A DNA stretch of 64,000 nt from Lunularia cruciata (lineage: Eukaryota; Streptophyta; Marchantiopsida; Lunulariales; Lunulariaceae), in contig OX419757.1 of assembly GCA_948567375.1 (NCBI GenBank), positions 9,424,001 to 9,488,000 of the forward strand, read 5' to 3'. Position 1 is the first letter of the stretch, and every line of letters starts with the position of its first letter. The notes beneath the pieces are model-generated. The model saw only the letters and a program-made list of their open reading frames with translations. It was not told where the DNA came from and ran no database searches. The position numbers were made by a program, and so were the translations under genes. Shown here piece by piece: positions 51,670 to 63,652 of the stretch.

Positions 51670-53540
51670 CCTCTCCCCATAGAGCATTTATTTCCTCCTT
51701 CCCAGCCTTCAATTGCTCATCAAAATTTATTTCATGCTTTTCTTCTTCTTTACAAAGGGTCTTCCCTTTGTCTTGCCACTTGTACAATTCTTTGTCTTTG
51801 TCATTTTTCCCTAAGGTTTTTCCTTCTTCCCTCAACTTGAATTTTTCTTAGGCCAAATCATTGTTGTGCTTCCTTTCTACATACAATGCATGATCCTTGG
51901 CTTACTCCTACTATGGTTTCCTCTTCTCTCAATTTACTCCTTGCATGGTTTGATGGAGATGCTTAATCAACATGAAATAGTTGGTGATCTTCTTTTGTAA
52001 TCCCTTGTATGATGGAAGGATTTTTTCCATCAATTCCAACACTCATCCTATTGTGTGGATGACTAGCCTAGAAAGAGGTACCAATATAACCAAAGGTAGA
52101 TCTTTTCTACTTGATTCTACTCCATCTTCCTTGGTAGGGACCAAAGATTCTCCTTTGCCCTTGCTTATATTGGCAATGAAGGTGGGTTCTTTGTCTTGCC
52201 TTACTACCTTACCTTCCACAAAATATTGAGGTTCTTTGGCCCTAAACATCCTTGTGTCTTGGTCTCATCTTTCATCAGGTCAGATTCTGGAACCTTCTTC
52301 AAATCTAAGGATGTTAGTATTCCTTCTTCTTGAAGAACTATTTCACCTTCAGGCTAGGACGTGATAGGCTTTGATTCAATTTTGGTCACTCCTTCTATCT
52401 TCATTCTTGAGGCCAAGCTTTTTTTTCATTCCTCCTCTTTGACCATGTACTCCTTAAGGCCTTGAGACTTTATTGTGACTCTTTGGGGCTTCTTGGCTAG
52501 AGTAGATTGAACTTCTTCTCCTCCTTTATGCTCCTTGTCCCCTTCCAAAGAGATGATTATTTTAGTGAACGACTCTTCACAAGATGTATGCATGACAACT
52601 TCTTGATGTCTAACATTATCCTCTACTTCTTCCTTCTTTTCTTTTGTGGTTGGCTTGTCTTTGTCTTCATCTTCATCTTTGCTTGAATCTTTGACTACTT
52701 CAAAATTTCTTGCCTTCTTCTTTGGCCTTTGCCTTTGGCTTGATATGTACAGTCTTCCTTTTCTTTTGAAATGCAAATTGTTGTGGGCTTCTTGCACCGG
52801 GACAAATTTCCTGTTCTTTGTAAATGTTGCATATGTGAGTTAGTATTTCTTATGCATCACCTTGAAATCCTTATGAAGTTCAAGGTAACCTGCAAGGACG
52901 TAATTATCCAAGTATTTCTCCGTCTCTTCTATCATTAACAACTCCATCTCCAAATTAAAGTTAGCAACAAAGAGAGAGAGATGAGTTACTCTTCCTTCCT
53001 CATTCATGTCCTTGCATATTTCTTGTGTTTCTTTCTAAAAAATCTCCACCTAATTAATATGTATCCCTTCAAACACATATTCAAAGAAATTTTTTTGATT
53101 GTTATTGACATAGGTGGTTCTCTTTGGCTTTGGTGATGGCTTGTCAAGTAGGATCATTCTAGGATTAAACCAGCCATCCATTTTTTTATTAGGTCTCTTG
53201 AAGGAAGGCTTGGTCTAGCTTCCATATCCCAATTGGACCTATTCCACTCAATATCAAGAATTATGGCACTTGGGGTGAATTCTTTAGCCCCAACACTCTT
53301 CACCAATGCTACTCCATCCAAGCAAACACAATTTCTCTCAAACTGTCCATTCCCAGATCCCAATTATCTTTGATCTCATGCAACATATTGTGGTTCTTAA
53401 TTTCCTAACTTCATAGCATGGATTTGAATTCCTACTACTAAGGGATTTTGCTTTGAAATAAAATTGCCACTTAACTAACCTATAAGTCTTGAGAATAATG
53501 TTAGGTATCATCCTAGAATGCTTAGGCACTCAATGCACTA
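51670..53540 (-). pseudogene. N-family ORF relic, copy H
   Basis: On the minus strand the block at 53060-53130 reads KPKRTTYVNNNQKNFFEYVFEG and then NWVEIF after one change, here as words KPKRTTYVN, FFEYVF and VEIF. It aligns with copy D FKPK-TTYMN, FFHQMF, VNWAKCF. Downstream are a basic patch (QRQRPKKKARNFE), an acidic Asp/Glu/Lys stretch (52600-52700) and further Lys/Glu-rich frames to 51700. Stops and frame changes are frequent. The LTR end at 51669 faces this copy the wrong way round to be its own 3' LTR. Confidence 0.5.
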
Positions 53541-53769
53541 AGCCCATGTCTTTCAACTTCATCTCTAGTTAGGGAATTCACCCACGAGAAGACACTCTCT
53601 TTATAAGTTGAAGTCTCACTACTTATTGCTAAAGGTGGGGAGGAATCTCACTTGGCTAAGGATGGCACTTATTCAATTTCGAAAAGTAAAAGTGGCTTAT
53701 CTAATCTTTGTCTTATAGTATTGGCTCAACCATTATGAATTTTTGGTATGGATGTACTGTGAGCTGGCT

Positions 53770-54447
53770 TGTCTCTCACTCAGGATGAACCTTTGATGGC
53801 TATTATGGTAGTGCACCATGGACTAAGAAGGCAAAGAACCCCAAATCCATCATACTCCTCCAAGGCTAACATTCCAAGACTCAAGACATTGCTCACTAGA
53901 GAACTCAATGAGAGAGAGAAAGTTTCAAATGAAAGGATGATGAGTATCTCCTTACCCCAAACTTATATACTTGTGAAATAGTTATGCACCAAAGTTACTA
54001 ATTACTGGAGTAACTCAAGTTACTAGGCTAAAAGTCAAGTAAAATCAAAAAGTATAAAGGAATATCCATCCACATGTGCATATTCCACTAAGCATGTGAT
54101 CTTATCTTGACCCAACCTCTAAGTCAAGGATTCCTTCACATGGGCTATCCTTGGACTATAGAAGAATCCAAAACAAAAAGGCTTGCGGGCCCAAGAGTTC
54201 TCAACTCTTTCCTCAAAGCCAAACACCTAGGAATAATACCAAGTCAACACACTAGAATCCAAAATAGTGGTGCTCATCTTTTCAACTTCCTCTAAAGTGA
54301 GGTCCCATCTATCTTAGCTATGACTAACTTTAGCTAATCATGACTAATATAGAACCATCCTTTATCTATAAATATAATATCTCTCAAGTACTTGTTATAC
54401 TAAGCTAAATATCACAATACCACACACATGCACAAATGTTCATTATA
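53770..54447 (-). repeat. Family-C LTR, second copy
   Basis: The minus-strand copy of the LTR at 22960-23639 runs from a decayed start near 54447 (CATTTGTGCATGTGTGTGG preserved) to GAGTGAGAGACA at 53770. The first ~10 bases have decayed. No primer site follows. Confidence 0.7.
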
Positions 54448-54555
54448 GTGCAAGATGAGTGGTCACAACCCACACATGCAAATTTTTTGGTATGTCAAAC
54501 AATAATTAATTCCATTTCTTGTTTTGATGGTGCTTCATTCATGTCATCAAGATCC

Positions 54556-54705
54556 ATTTGAATTGACTAAATTTTGGGCAAAATGTGCCCAACACCAACT
54601 ATTGAATCTAAGGCCAATAGTTGATGATGAATGAATTTGAATTGACTAAATTTTGACCAAAATGTGTCCAACACCAAATGTTTCTAAGACCAATAGTTGA
54701 TGATG
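54556..54705 (+). repeat. 79-bp tandem duplication
   Basis: Two adjacent units begin ATTTGAATTGACTAAATTTTG (in words: ATTTGAATTGACT, AAATTTTG) at 54556 and 54635. Each ends CCAATAGTTGATGATG. They differ at a few positions and small gaps. Confidence 0.6.
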
Positions 54706-54779
54706 CCAAAAGTTCATGACCCCAATGATCTTTTAGGCCAAATGTCCCTTTTGCCAAAGGTTAGTGTGGCCAAAGGTAT

Positions 54780-54997
54780 TCATAATTCCTCCTTGATCAT
54801 TCTCTACCTTTTACAACCACTCCTAGCCTCTTCATGTTGCATCTCTCCTTTTTCCTCTTCTCTTGCTTGGTTGCAAGATCTTCCCAAGCCAAAGGTAATT
54901 GGTATAAACCTTCTTCCATCCTTTGAAAACTGCTAACTCCTTCCTTTCTACAAAAAAAGAAAAAAAAAGTAGACTTAGCAAAACGTGAGATGTCACA
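54780..54997 (+). repeat. End of the 5' LTR of N-family element I
   Basis: It shares CCAAGCCAAAGGTAATTGG, ACCTTCTTCCATCCTTTG and GCAAAACGTGAGATGTCACA with the segment upstream of copy J, and ends in TGTCACA like the LTRs of D and E. The start is not resolved. Confidence 0.5.
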
Positions 54998-57066
54998 CCA
55001 AGTTTGGAAATGTGTGCAAAGAGATGAATATGCAGATTGTAGACTCATTTGGAGAAAATCATTCTACCAAAAATGACTAGAGGGTGGTCAATTACAAGGA
55101 CCAAAGGGCAATTGTGGAGTTGGGCATCAAACTTTTCAAGGCAAAAAGAACAACCTATATGAACAAAGCACCACCATCTTCTCTAAGTATGTATACCAAG
55201 AAGAGGAAGTGAATTGGATGCATATGTTCTACCTGTAATCTAGGCAATTGATCCAAGATTTTGAGGAAGAAAGTGGATTAACATACCTAGCCTTATTCAC
55301 CATCCACTTCTACATGGAGGCTAAACCTACAAATGCAAAGTAGAAGAAATTCCCAAGAAATTATCACCCAATGGGGTACTTCACCACACAACTCAAAGTA
55401 TTGAGATGTAGATGCAAAATGTGAAAAAACCAAGAAGTTTATACTATTGGATGAAGAGTGATCACAATGGTCAAGAAGAAGACATTGGCACCATCAAAAT
55501 CTCAAGTCCCACTAAGAGACCAAGAAAGATCCCTCAAGTGATAAATATACCTTTTGGAGGAAGAAGTAGAAGATATAGAAGAAGAAGAAGGAGAAAAAAA
55601 CAACTCCCTCACCTTGTAAGAGTAAGTATGTGAATCCAAAGACAAGAGTAGTACAAAGAAGCACAACCTACACCAAATCCAAAAGAGCAGAGTGTAGATC
55701 AAGAAAACTATGCCTAAAACTAGCAAGAAGAAACACAACTTTGGTCCAACAAACCACTCAGCCCCACCAAAGGAGGGAAAGCTCACAAAGAACAAGAGGA
55801 GGTTGAGGAGAAATCGAAAGAAGAAACAAAAGGGAAGGTGGATATTGAATCAAAAGAATAAGATCCTCCAAGTAGAATACAGACCAAACAAAAGAAGAAG
55901 CTACCAAAGAACAAGAACAAAAGTAAATAAGGGAGCCAATTTTGTCATCCAATCACTAAGTCTTGTCTTGCAACTCGTGGAGATGATCTTATCCTAATAT
56001 CAACAAGTTTATGCCATGTCACCAACTACACCTCTCTTGTTTGAATGTTTGAAGGCTACACAAGAATCTATACACAAGAAAGGTAAAGCAAGACAAGTGG
56101 AAGGAAGATGTAGAGAAGATAGATACAAGGAGGAGTGTAGAAAGGTGAATGTGTTTATGTAGGAAACCAACAAAGTGAAGCAAAAAAATACTTTCCTCAT
56201 TATAGATCAAAACCAATATGAAGAAAACTTTTGGAAGGTGTAAGGAGACTTGAGAGGTCTTTGGCTTGACCACAAGTAGAACCAAGAAGGATACAAAGAG
56301 TAGCTCAAGGCAAGAGATGAAGAAGTGGTTAGCATTTCAGGAGAAATTGAATCAAGAAAAGGTAAAGATCATTACTCTAGAGGTGCATATATTTGAATAC
56401 AAGAAGGAACCTACATTACAACTTGAAAAGCTGACCAAAAAATTGAAGAAGGAGAAGGAAGAAAGTGCAAAAGATCAATAATAAATCTTGAAAGAACTAC
56501 CTAAGGAAGTGGAAGCCTTATTCCTCCACTCCAAAGTAACCAAGGCATGGAGACTTTAGAAGATAGAGGATGTTTGAGATCAATTGGTGGCAATGTTGGA
56601 GGAAATAACTCAAGGTAAAGTGACAAAGATTAAGTTACACGAGCTATAATTACAAGTCTAGAAGGTGGAAGAGAAGAAGTACAAAGATGAGAAGATGGAC
56701 CATTTAGCGATAAGGCTTAGGGAGCATGTAGACAAGAAGTTCACCAAATCCTATGATACCTTAGGCTTAGAAATCACATACTACAAGGAAATGATCAAAC
56801 TACTGATTAGGATTTGTAAATGCAAAGGTAGTTCTTGGAAATAGTATCTTAGACCAAAGATCTTTGTAGAAAAAGCTCTTTGATGTAGACATTCTTTTGC
56901 TTAGTTGTAGGACCTTTGTATAGGTTACCTTTGGAGTAGTAAGTCCAAAGAAGATAAAAATGTAATAGTCTCTAGGAAAGAATTTACCATCCTTGACATA
57001 TGTAAGGCATCTTATTAACTTCATGTCAGAAGAACAAGATAGCAATGTATAATGAGGATGAGCCAA
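54998..57066 (+). pseudogene. N-family ORF relic, copy I
   Basis: The conserved block (55080-55320) reads WRVVNYKDQRAIVELG, LFKAKRTTYMNK, then after one frame change EEEVNWMHMFYL, SRQLI and YLALFTIHFYMEA. Against copy D (VNWAKCFYHRTRQ, ATHFYFGLN) this is the clearest cross-match in the family. Following frames are very basic (55560-55900, runs such as RRYRRRRRRKK) and then coiled-coil-like (56266-56481, EKLTKKLKKEKEE). Numerous stops. Confidence 0.55.
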
Positions 57067-59208
57067 GAAGATCTTTAGATTTCTTTGGCTTTGAATAGGA
57101 AGAGTATTTAAGGATTTGGCCTTGTTGTAAATAATTCATTCGGTCATCCAAATATAAATAAAGCAAAAGAGCTGCAAGCTCTTTGTTGCTTTTGCTTAAA
57201 TTTTGAGTATTGATGCATGCCTTCATTGAGTGACTATGAGAAAAATTTGGAGTAGGAACCTGAGTAGTTGAGTGTATGACCATTTGTACTTGTGACTTTG
57301 GTGTGTGATCCTTGAGAGTTTTAAAGGATCAAATCAATGCTACTGGATGGATAAAAAATGACCTATAGTGTTGAATAGTACCACAAGAGCAAAGATAAAG
57401 AATTGCACCAACGCAAAGTGCCTTTGGATTAGTGCCTTTGGATTTGTGCCTTCTCGAATGGATAAAACACATTGTTTGGAGTTGAATGTTGTTGTAGTGA
57501 AACAACCCCTTTGGAGTTGATTGTATCATCACCTTTAAGAAATATTTGGAACCTATCTGTAGTGAAAGTGATCTTTTACCATAGTGTGCCATATGAGCTG
57601 ACACTTCCTTCTTTTGGGAGTAGTTTCTATCCACGGTTAAATAGGTTATAATAAAGAATTGCAAGTTGTGACATTCCTCTTCAAATCTATCTATTTTTGA
57701 CACCTATCTCAAAGGAAAAACTTGTTTCTTACCATTATACCACTTTTAGTCAACATTTGATCCAATATTGATTGAAAGTTTGGACATTGATGAGCTTCAT
57801 ATTGAGATTGAATGGCAGATAATGATCACAAATTGTTTCACTAAAAGAGTTTGGTGAGTCTATGTGAGTATTCCGTGTGATGTGTGCGGAGCATATAGAA
57901 GTAGCATTAGAATGACTTCAAGACTCTCCCATAAACATGATCATATCATGAAATTATTTCAAAATTATGCCATATTGTGAATTTTTTCAATATGGTGAAA
58001 TACCTGCCAAAATAAGATCATATTTTGAAATTTCAATATATTATACAACACAAGAAAGTATATTTAAGCTAATCAGTTAAATTATAAAATTTTGGTATTA
58101 GATATAAAGTTGATGGAGATAAAACTATAAAATGATCATCATTTTAGCTTTTTATCACAAAATTTTACTCTTTGATTGTCTACAAATTCATGTAGATATT
58201 ATTGAATTCATTTTTCTCAAATTTTGTTGGTATAAATGGGAACATGTTGGTTGTTGAATACATCAAGTAGTGGAGGAAATTGCATACAAGAGTACTAATG
58301 ACTAGGTATCGGTTCTAGTTTAGGCCAAGAAATTTACAATAATCAAGTACTACTCATGACAACCAAAATAATTCACTAAATTTTCTAAAATCCCTAAATT
58401 TTCTAATTTCAGAGTTCAAAATTTGGAAAGTTCCAATAAAGATTACTATTATGATTACTATATATCTCTAACTGTAATAAAGATTACTATTAAGATTACT
58501 ATAGATCTCTAAATGTGCTATTTTGAATTCTTAGATTGATCTATGCATGCATAATGAAAAATAATCAATTTGGATTGATTTGAATGATTCAAAAAATAAA
58601 AAAGCAAAAAAGGACCCAAAATTGGCAATTCTAAATAATAATATAAATTACATGAATAGAGCTTGTTGAGGTTATGACATGTACATCATACATAACTAAT
58701 ATTACATATAAACTAGATTTAATACCAAATCTCTACCAATTTCCAAAACTTGCTAAATGTTTTTCTTTAAATAGATATTGAGGTTTAGGTCAAAATATAT
58801 CTATGATAAAAAAATGGCTAACTAGATATATTTGAAATAATTAAAAATTTCCATAAGAGGAAAAAGACTCAAATCAAAAAAGTAATCTGAAAGCAAATAT
58901 CATACGACGTTTATCCCAAATACAAGAATAAGAAAAGAAATGTAAATCAGCATCATTAGAGAGCATTAAAATATGCGCCTTATAGGCTGAACATTAATTT
59001 ATTACATGTTATTATTATCATATCTAATTTATCAATTCATATCTATTACTCAATACGAAATTAACTTCACACCAACTCTCTACTAAGTTCAGAAATTGGT
59101 ACAGATTTGGTTACTATATAGTTGAAAATGTACCACTCACTCAAAGGTTAATTTGAGACACATTTAACATAGTTTCTGATAATAGACACTGGTAAGAAAA
59201 GTAAGGAT
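57067..59208. other. AT-rich stretch, no gene recognised
   Basis: 57070-57310 may be the start of a 3' LTR of element I: TATTTAAGG near 57110 and AAATAAATAAAGC near 57155 resemble TATA and poly(A) signals. From 57700 to 59200 the sequence is strongly AT-rich with no ORF, repeat or RNA that I can identify. Confidence 0.4.
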
Positions 59209-59836
59209 GTTAACACCTTCCGAGACAGACCCAGTTACTCAGAACTTGGTTCTACACCCCGGAGACTGTAGTCTGTCGTCTGGAACCTTAGAGCTTTCAG
59301 AACGCTTCCCACACTGTGTTTTTCCTGAGAGTGTACGCAGATGAAAATAGGTCTCTACAGATGTTTGGTCAGTGAGAAGAGGTACAGTAGAAAAGATGAA
59401 AAGCCTGACTTGAGCCAGACAAAATTAATGGAGATGAAAGGATCACAAGGTGCATGTAGCTACCAGCTTCACACGGTGAAAAAGTGGTGGGCGGAAAGTT
59501 GCCTCATACTGTGCCAACTAACGGTAAGAATGAGAAAGACCGAGCCAACTAGTATACACCGAAAGGAGTATAGTGGGTTGCACGACGACTCTGAATTTGA
59601 CAGTCAATCATCATGTGAGTGCGGCCTGCAATGACACAGTGGCCGACGGGGGAAGTCCGATGACAGTGGAGAGTTGGGTTGAAACAAACAAAAACGCAAT
59701 AAAGCAATAAAATGTACTCTTATAAGTGCAAGAAACCCCGAGAACATCCCCACTATGGCAACTTTATTTCTTTCAAGGAGAAAAGGGCGACTGCGTAGAG
59801 AACAGGAAGGATGGGAAGACCCCATCAAGCCGTACA
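59209..59836 (+). repeat. Candidate LTR of an unclassified retrotransposon
   Basis: The 628-base block starts TGTTAACACC and ends AGCCGTACA, with AATAAA words near 59700 and a TTATAAG box near 59720. It is followed after three bases by a primer-site-like sequence. It is visibly richer in CpG than its surroundings. No second copy is present in the window, so the call rests on ends and primer site only. Confidence 0.4.
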
Positions 59837-59839
59837 AGG

Positions 59840-59854
59840 TGGTATCATAACTTG
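59840..59854 (+). promoter_or_regulatory. Candidate primer binding site after the 59.2-kb LTR
   Basis: TGGTATCATAACTTG differs from TGGTATCAGAGCTTG at two positions. Confidence 0.4.
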
Positions 59855-61807
59855 AATAGATATAGATATTTTAGATTATTTTAAGTTGTAATATCTCGAC
59901 CTCGATAAGTGAGCTCAATATCGAGGCCGGATCCGACACTATCGAGAGTGCACTGTAACCGGTGATAAGGAGATTGCATGGAGGTAGCCAATCTTCAACG
60001 CTAGAATCCAAAAGACGCTTATATTGTAGTCAACCTGACGCAATTGCGGCAGACAACGCTCATATTAGGGAGAGAGTTTATGCACAAACGTATCGTCAGA
60101 TTCATCCAGGATTCTGGGACTGTGCAGAATTTAAATTTACTAGCAGCCGATCATCCATTAATCGGTGGGATGAGAGTGGGAACTCCGAGGGGACTTGAGG
60201 TTTCTTGATTTTGGAGAAAACTAGTTTGTGAAGAGAGGTTTGACCAAGTACACGTAGAAGGTCTTGTGTTTGTGGAAATCAATCGTCATGTCAATTTGTC
60301 AATTTTGTGAGACGTGGACTTAACAGTGAACTTTGGCTGAGAACTAGCGCCTGTAGGTTCAAAAGTGAGGGGAAGGTGATTCTCGAATTAATAATCCATT
60401 TTCATCCGGTGTGAGAGGAGGATAGTGTGTGATCTGATTCAATTCAATTCCGAAATGCGGAGTGATAGTGACCTGAACACTACCATCTTGCATCGAACAT
60501 AAGGGAATTTGATAGGGAAGAGAGGACATGATAACTCAATGTTGAAGGGGAAGGTTGGTGTGTTTAAATCAACTGTCCCGTCAATATGATCCATGGTTTA
60601 CGAGCGATAACTTTGATGATAGCATGTGAATGTCATGCACCTCCGTGTACCTCAAGAGATGCTCAAGAGAGTGAGTCCATCCCATCCCATGGGTCCCAAG
60701 GAGAAAATTCGATTTCTTCTCACCCATCACAATTGTGCTATCTTCACCTGGAATGTGATTTTCTTTCTCATGGGTTTTCCTATAGCTCTCCTCAATAACT
60801 CATCCTGTACGAGTACTGAGTCATGCACCTTGTAAAAAGGCTCAATGCATGGATAGGGAAAATATCTATTTTCATAGGTAATAAGTGCAAGCTAGATACG
60901 CATAGCTAGTCAAAACGTTTTCTCAATGGGTTTGATAGAACAATGTTGACAACATACATAGACGGGATTTAGAGGGGCTTTGAGGTGATCGTATTTGGTG
61001 GAATATTTGGGGTTCTTTGTGGGTAGATAGGTAGACAAATAAGTCAAGTAGACCGACTACATCTCTATCATAGCATTGTGGTTGACAGAGAGGGTGGATA
61101 TCATCAACGAGGCAATTGGGTGGATACGCGAGTGTTGTCAGCCAGGTGGTTGGACTAGATGGTGGAGGTGCATCTGGAGATTGGGCCCCATCTCCAAATG
61201 CACCTCCAAATGTATTTGTGGGCATCAAATATGCCCTTCTCACATTTCCCTAAGTGCCTTTTCTTTTGTCTTTTCTCTTTATCTTGATATTTGTTTATTT
61301 CTATCTATTTCTATGGTATTTGCTGTTTATGCTCTCCACTAGTCGTTCTAGATGTCCAATGCCTTAGTTTTTTTGTTTCTTTATGTCTCCCCTGGTTTGG
61401 TTATTCCCTTAGTAAACCTCTTTACAATGCTTCTACTTTGCTGTTGGGCATGGATAGCTACATAAACAACCATAGGTGAGCTTCTCATCTAGCACCCATA
61501 CCCCTTATGCACGATTAAGGAATAGGCCATGGTTCTTGATGGTTTTGCCTCCACTCTCTTGCTACCTCCCCCTTCTACTCAGAGTAGGAAACTACCTTGG
61601 TTGATTCCCCTATGGAAGACCCCTTCTCCCACCACAATCCTTTCCCTTATTCCCTTCCCTTATTTATATAGACCCACAATCTCTATAGATTCAGCCCTTT
61701 TCTCTTAGCTCTATAGACCTTCCAACACCATAGTGTTAGAACCCCCTCCCCCATTTCCTTAGAACCTCTCTCTGCTACAAAGCCAAATCCCTCTCTTGGT
61801 GCACTCA
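59855..61807. other. Leader-like and unassigned sequence
   Basis: 59855-60900 keeps many CpG dinucleotides but has no long ORF; it may be the untranslated leader of the element whose LTR is at 59209. 60900-61807 shows only chance ORFs. I recognise no protein here. Confidence 0.35.
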
Positions 61808-62547
61808 TATAATCTTTCAAGGATAGGAGACCTTAAGAGAAACACAGAAGAAGAAACACACAATTTCACACTCAACCTACGATGCACCCAAAGGAGCACC
61901 TTGACCATATTATATAGCAAAGGGGACTTCATCAAAGGAAGCTCCACCCTTGGGTCAGATACATGGATTGGTGATATGTCAGCAATCTCTACTCTTAGAT
62001 TAGTTGCATGCATGGGTGACATGTTGGTTTTGATCCTATCTGGCGGGTCAAATCCTCTTTGACTAGGGGGAATCTTTAGGGAATCTTCCTATCTCCAAAT
62101 CGCTAGGTACCGTTGGCAAGCTCTTGATGAGAAAAACCCAAGGGGAGGAAAGGATAACCTCTCTTCTTGTAGGGGGGAGGAGGTCTGCAAATTTTTTAGG
62201 CCTAATTCATCCGTTTAGGCCTCCAAAATTGATTGAAGTTTCCAAGCTAATTTTGGCTCCTACCTTATAGTAGAAGTCCTCTTTTGGTGACACTTCTATC
62301 TTATTTACCTAGCCCATCATGTATTACATCCTTCTAGATGTTACCAAGCTAATTTTCACCTCTAGATGATATGTCTAGCTTTTGGTATTACAAATTTATG
62401 CTATTTTTGGTTCATGCCCTACTTGTAGAAGTACTCTTTTGGTGACACCTCTATCTGATCTACCTAGCCTATCATACATAACATCCTTCCAGATGTTACC
62501 AAGCCAATTCTCACCTCTAGCTAATATGTCTAGCTATTGGTATTACA
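61808..62547 (-). repeat. Family-A LTR, long form, near-perfect target duplication
   Basis: On the minus strand the 740-base block starts TGTAATACCAATAGC and ends with a decayed GATTATA. The tandem 5' unit is visible as two copies starting at 62547 and 62392. Flanks ACTCA (61803-61807) and CCTCA (62548-62552) match at four of five bases. Solo LTR. Confidence 0.75.
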
Positions 62548-62908
62548 CCTCAGAACACCCTTTTATACCACCTCACCAATGCCCTATACAATGGTGCCTA
62601 GATTACACATTGGTATACATTGGTCTAGCACAACACCAAGGTGTATCAAATACTTATGGATAGGGCAGAGGATGCTACTCCACCTCTCACACCAAACCCA
62701 CGTCATACACCTATCCTCTCTCTTTAGGCTCCACCAAACTCTTACTCATGGTTGCACTCTCTATATCTTATCCAAGCATTGCTACTGGGTTTACTTAGAC
62801 CTTGTATGTATATTAGGATCCTTGTACCACTATAGCAACTTGTGGTCTCCACATCTCCATCTTATTATGAGCAATTTTAGTTGATGACCTAGGAAAGATG
62901 TATCTCAT
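62548..62908. other. Unassigned spacer between two solo LTRs
   Basis: No gene or repeat is recognised; open frames are short. Confidence 0.4.
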
Positions 62909-63652
62909 TGTAATACTCCGAGGACAAGAGAAGAGAGAAAACACAGATTGCACACTCAAACATTCGATGCCCCAAGGGAGCACCTTCTCTTTATTATATA
63001 GACAAAGAGGATCTCCTCCAAGGAAGCCCCACCATAGGATTAGGGACACAGATAGGTGACATGTCAGCAAGCTCCACCCTTGGATTACTTACTTGGATGG
63101 GTGACCTGTCTGGTCTAGGTCCTATCTAATTGGTCAAACGAGCTTTGACTAGAGGGAATCTTTTAGGGAATCTTCCTGTAGGAATCTCAGAATCACATGA
63201 GTAAGGTACCGTTGGAAAGCTCTCGACGAGACAAACCAGGGTGGGAGGGAAGGCCAACCTTTCCTCTGTTGGGGGGGGGGGGGATCTGCACATTTTCGAG
63301 GCCTAATTCATCCGTTTAGGCCTTCGAAATTGCCTTCAAAGATTTCAGGCATATTTCGGTTCCTACTCTATTAGTAGAAGTCCCATTTTGGTGATACCTC
63401 TTTCTGATCTGTTTAGTCCATCATGTGTAACATCCTTCCAGATGTTACCAAAACAATTCTCACCTTTAAATCATATGTCTAGCTATTGGTTCTAAGGTTC
63501 TCAAGTCTATTTTGGTTTCTGCCCTATTAGTAGAAGTACTCTTTTGGTGATACTTCTATCTGATCTATTTTGACCATCATGTATAACATCATTCTAGATG
63601 TTACCAAACCGAATTTCACATCTAGATCATATGGCTAACCCTTGGTATTACA
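62909..63652 (-). repeat. Solo LTR, family A, long form, with perfect target duplication CTCAT
   Basis: The 744-base block has TGTAATA...TATTACA termini, flanked on both sides by CTCAT (62904-62908 and 63653-63657). It is very close to the LTR of element A. It contains a run of 13 G at about 63271-63283 where other copies have mixed G-rich sequence. Confidence 0.9.

Noticed and set aside
63271-63283. Run of 13 G as a regulatory motif
   Set aside because: It lies inside a solo LTR where sister copies have mixed G-rich sequence; slippage or a sequencing artefact is more likely.
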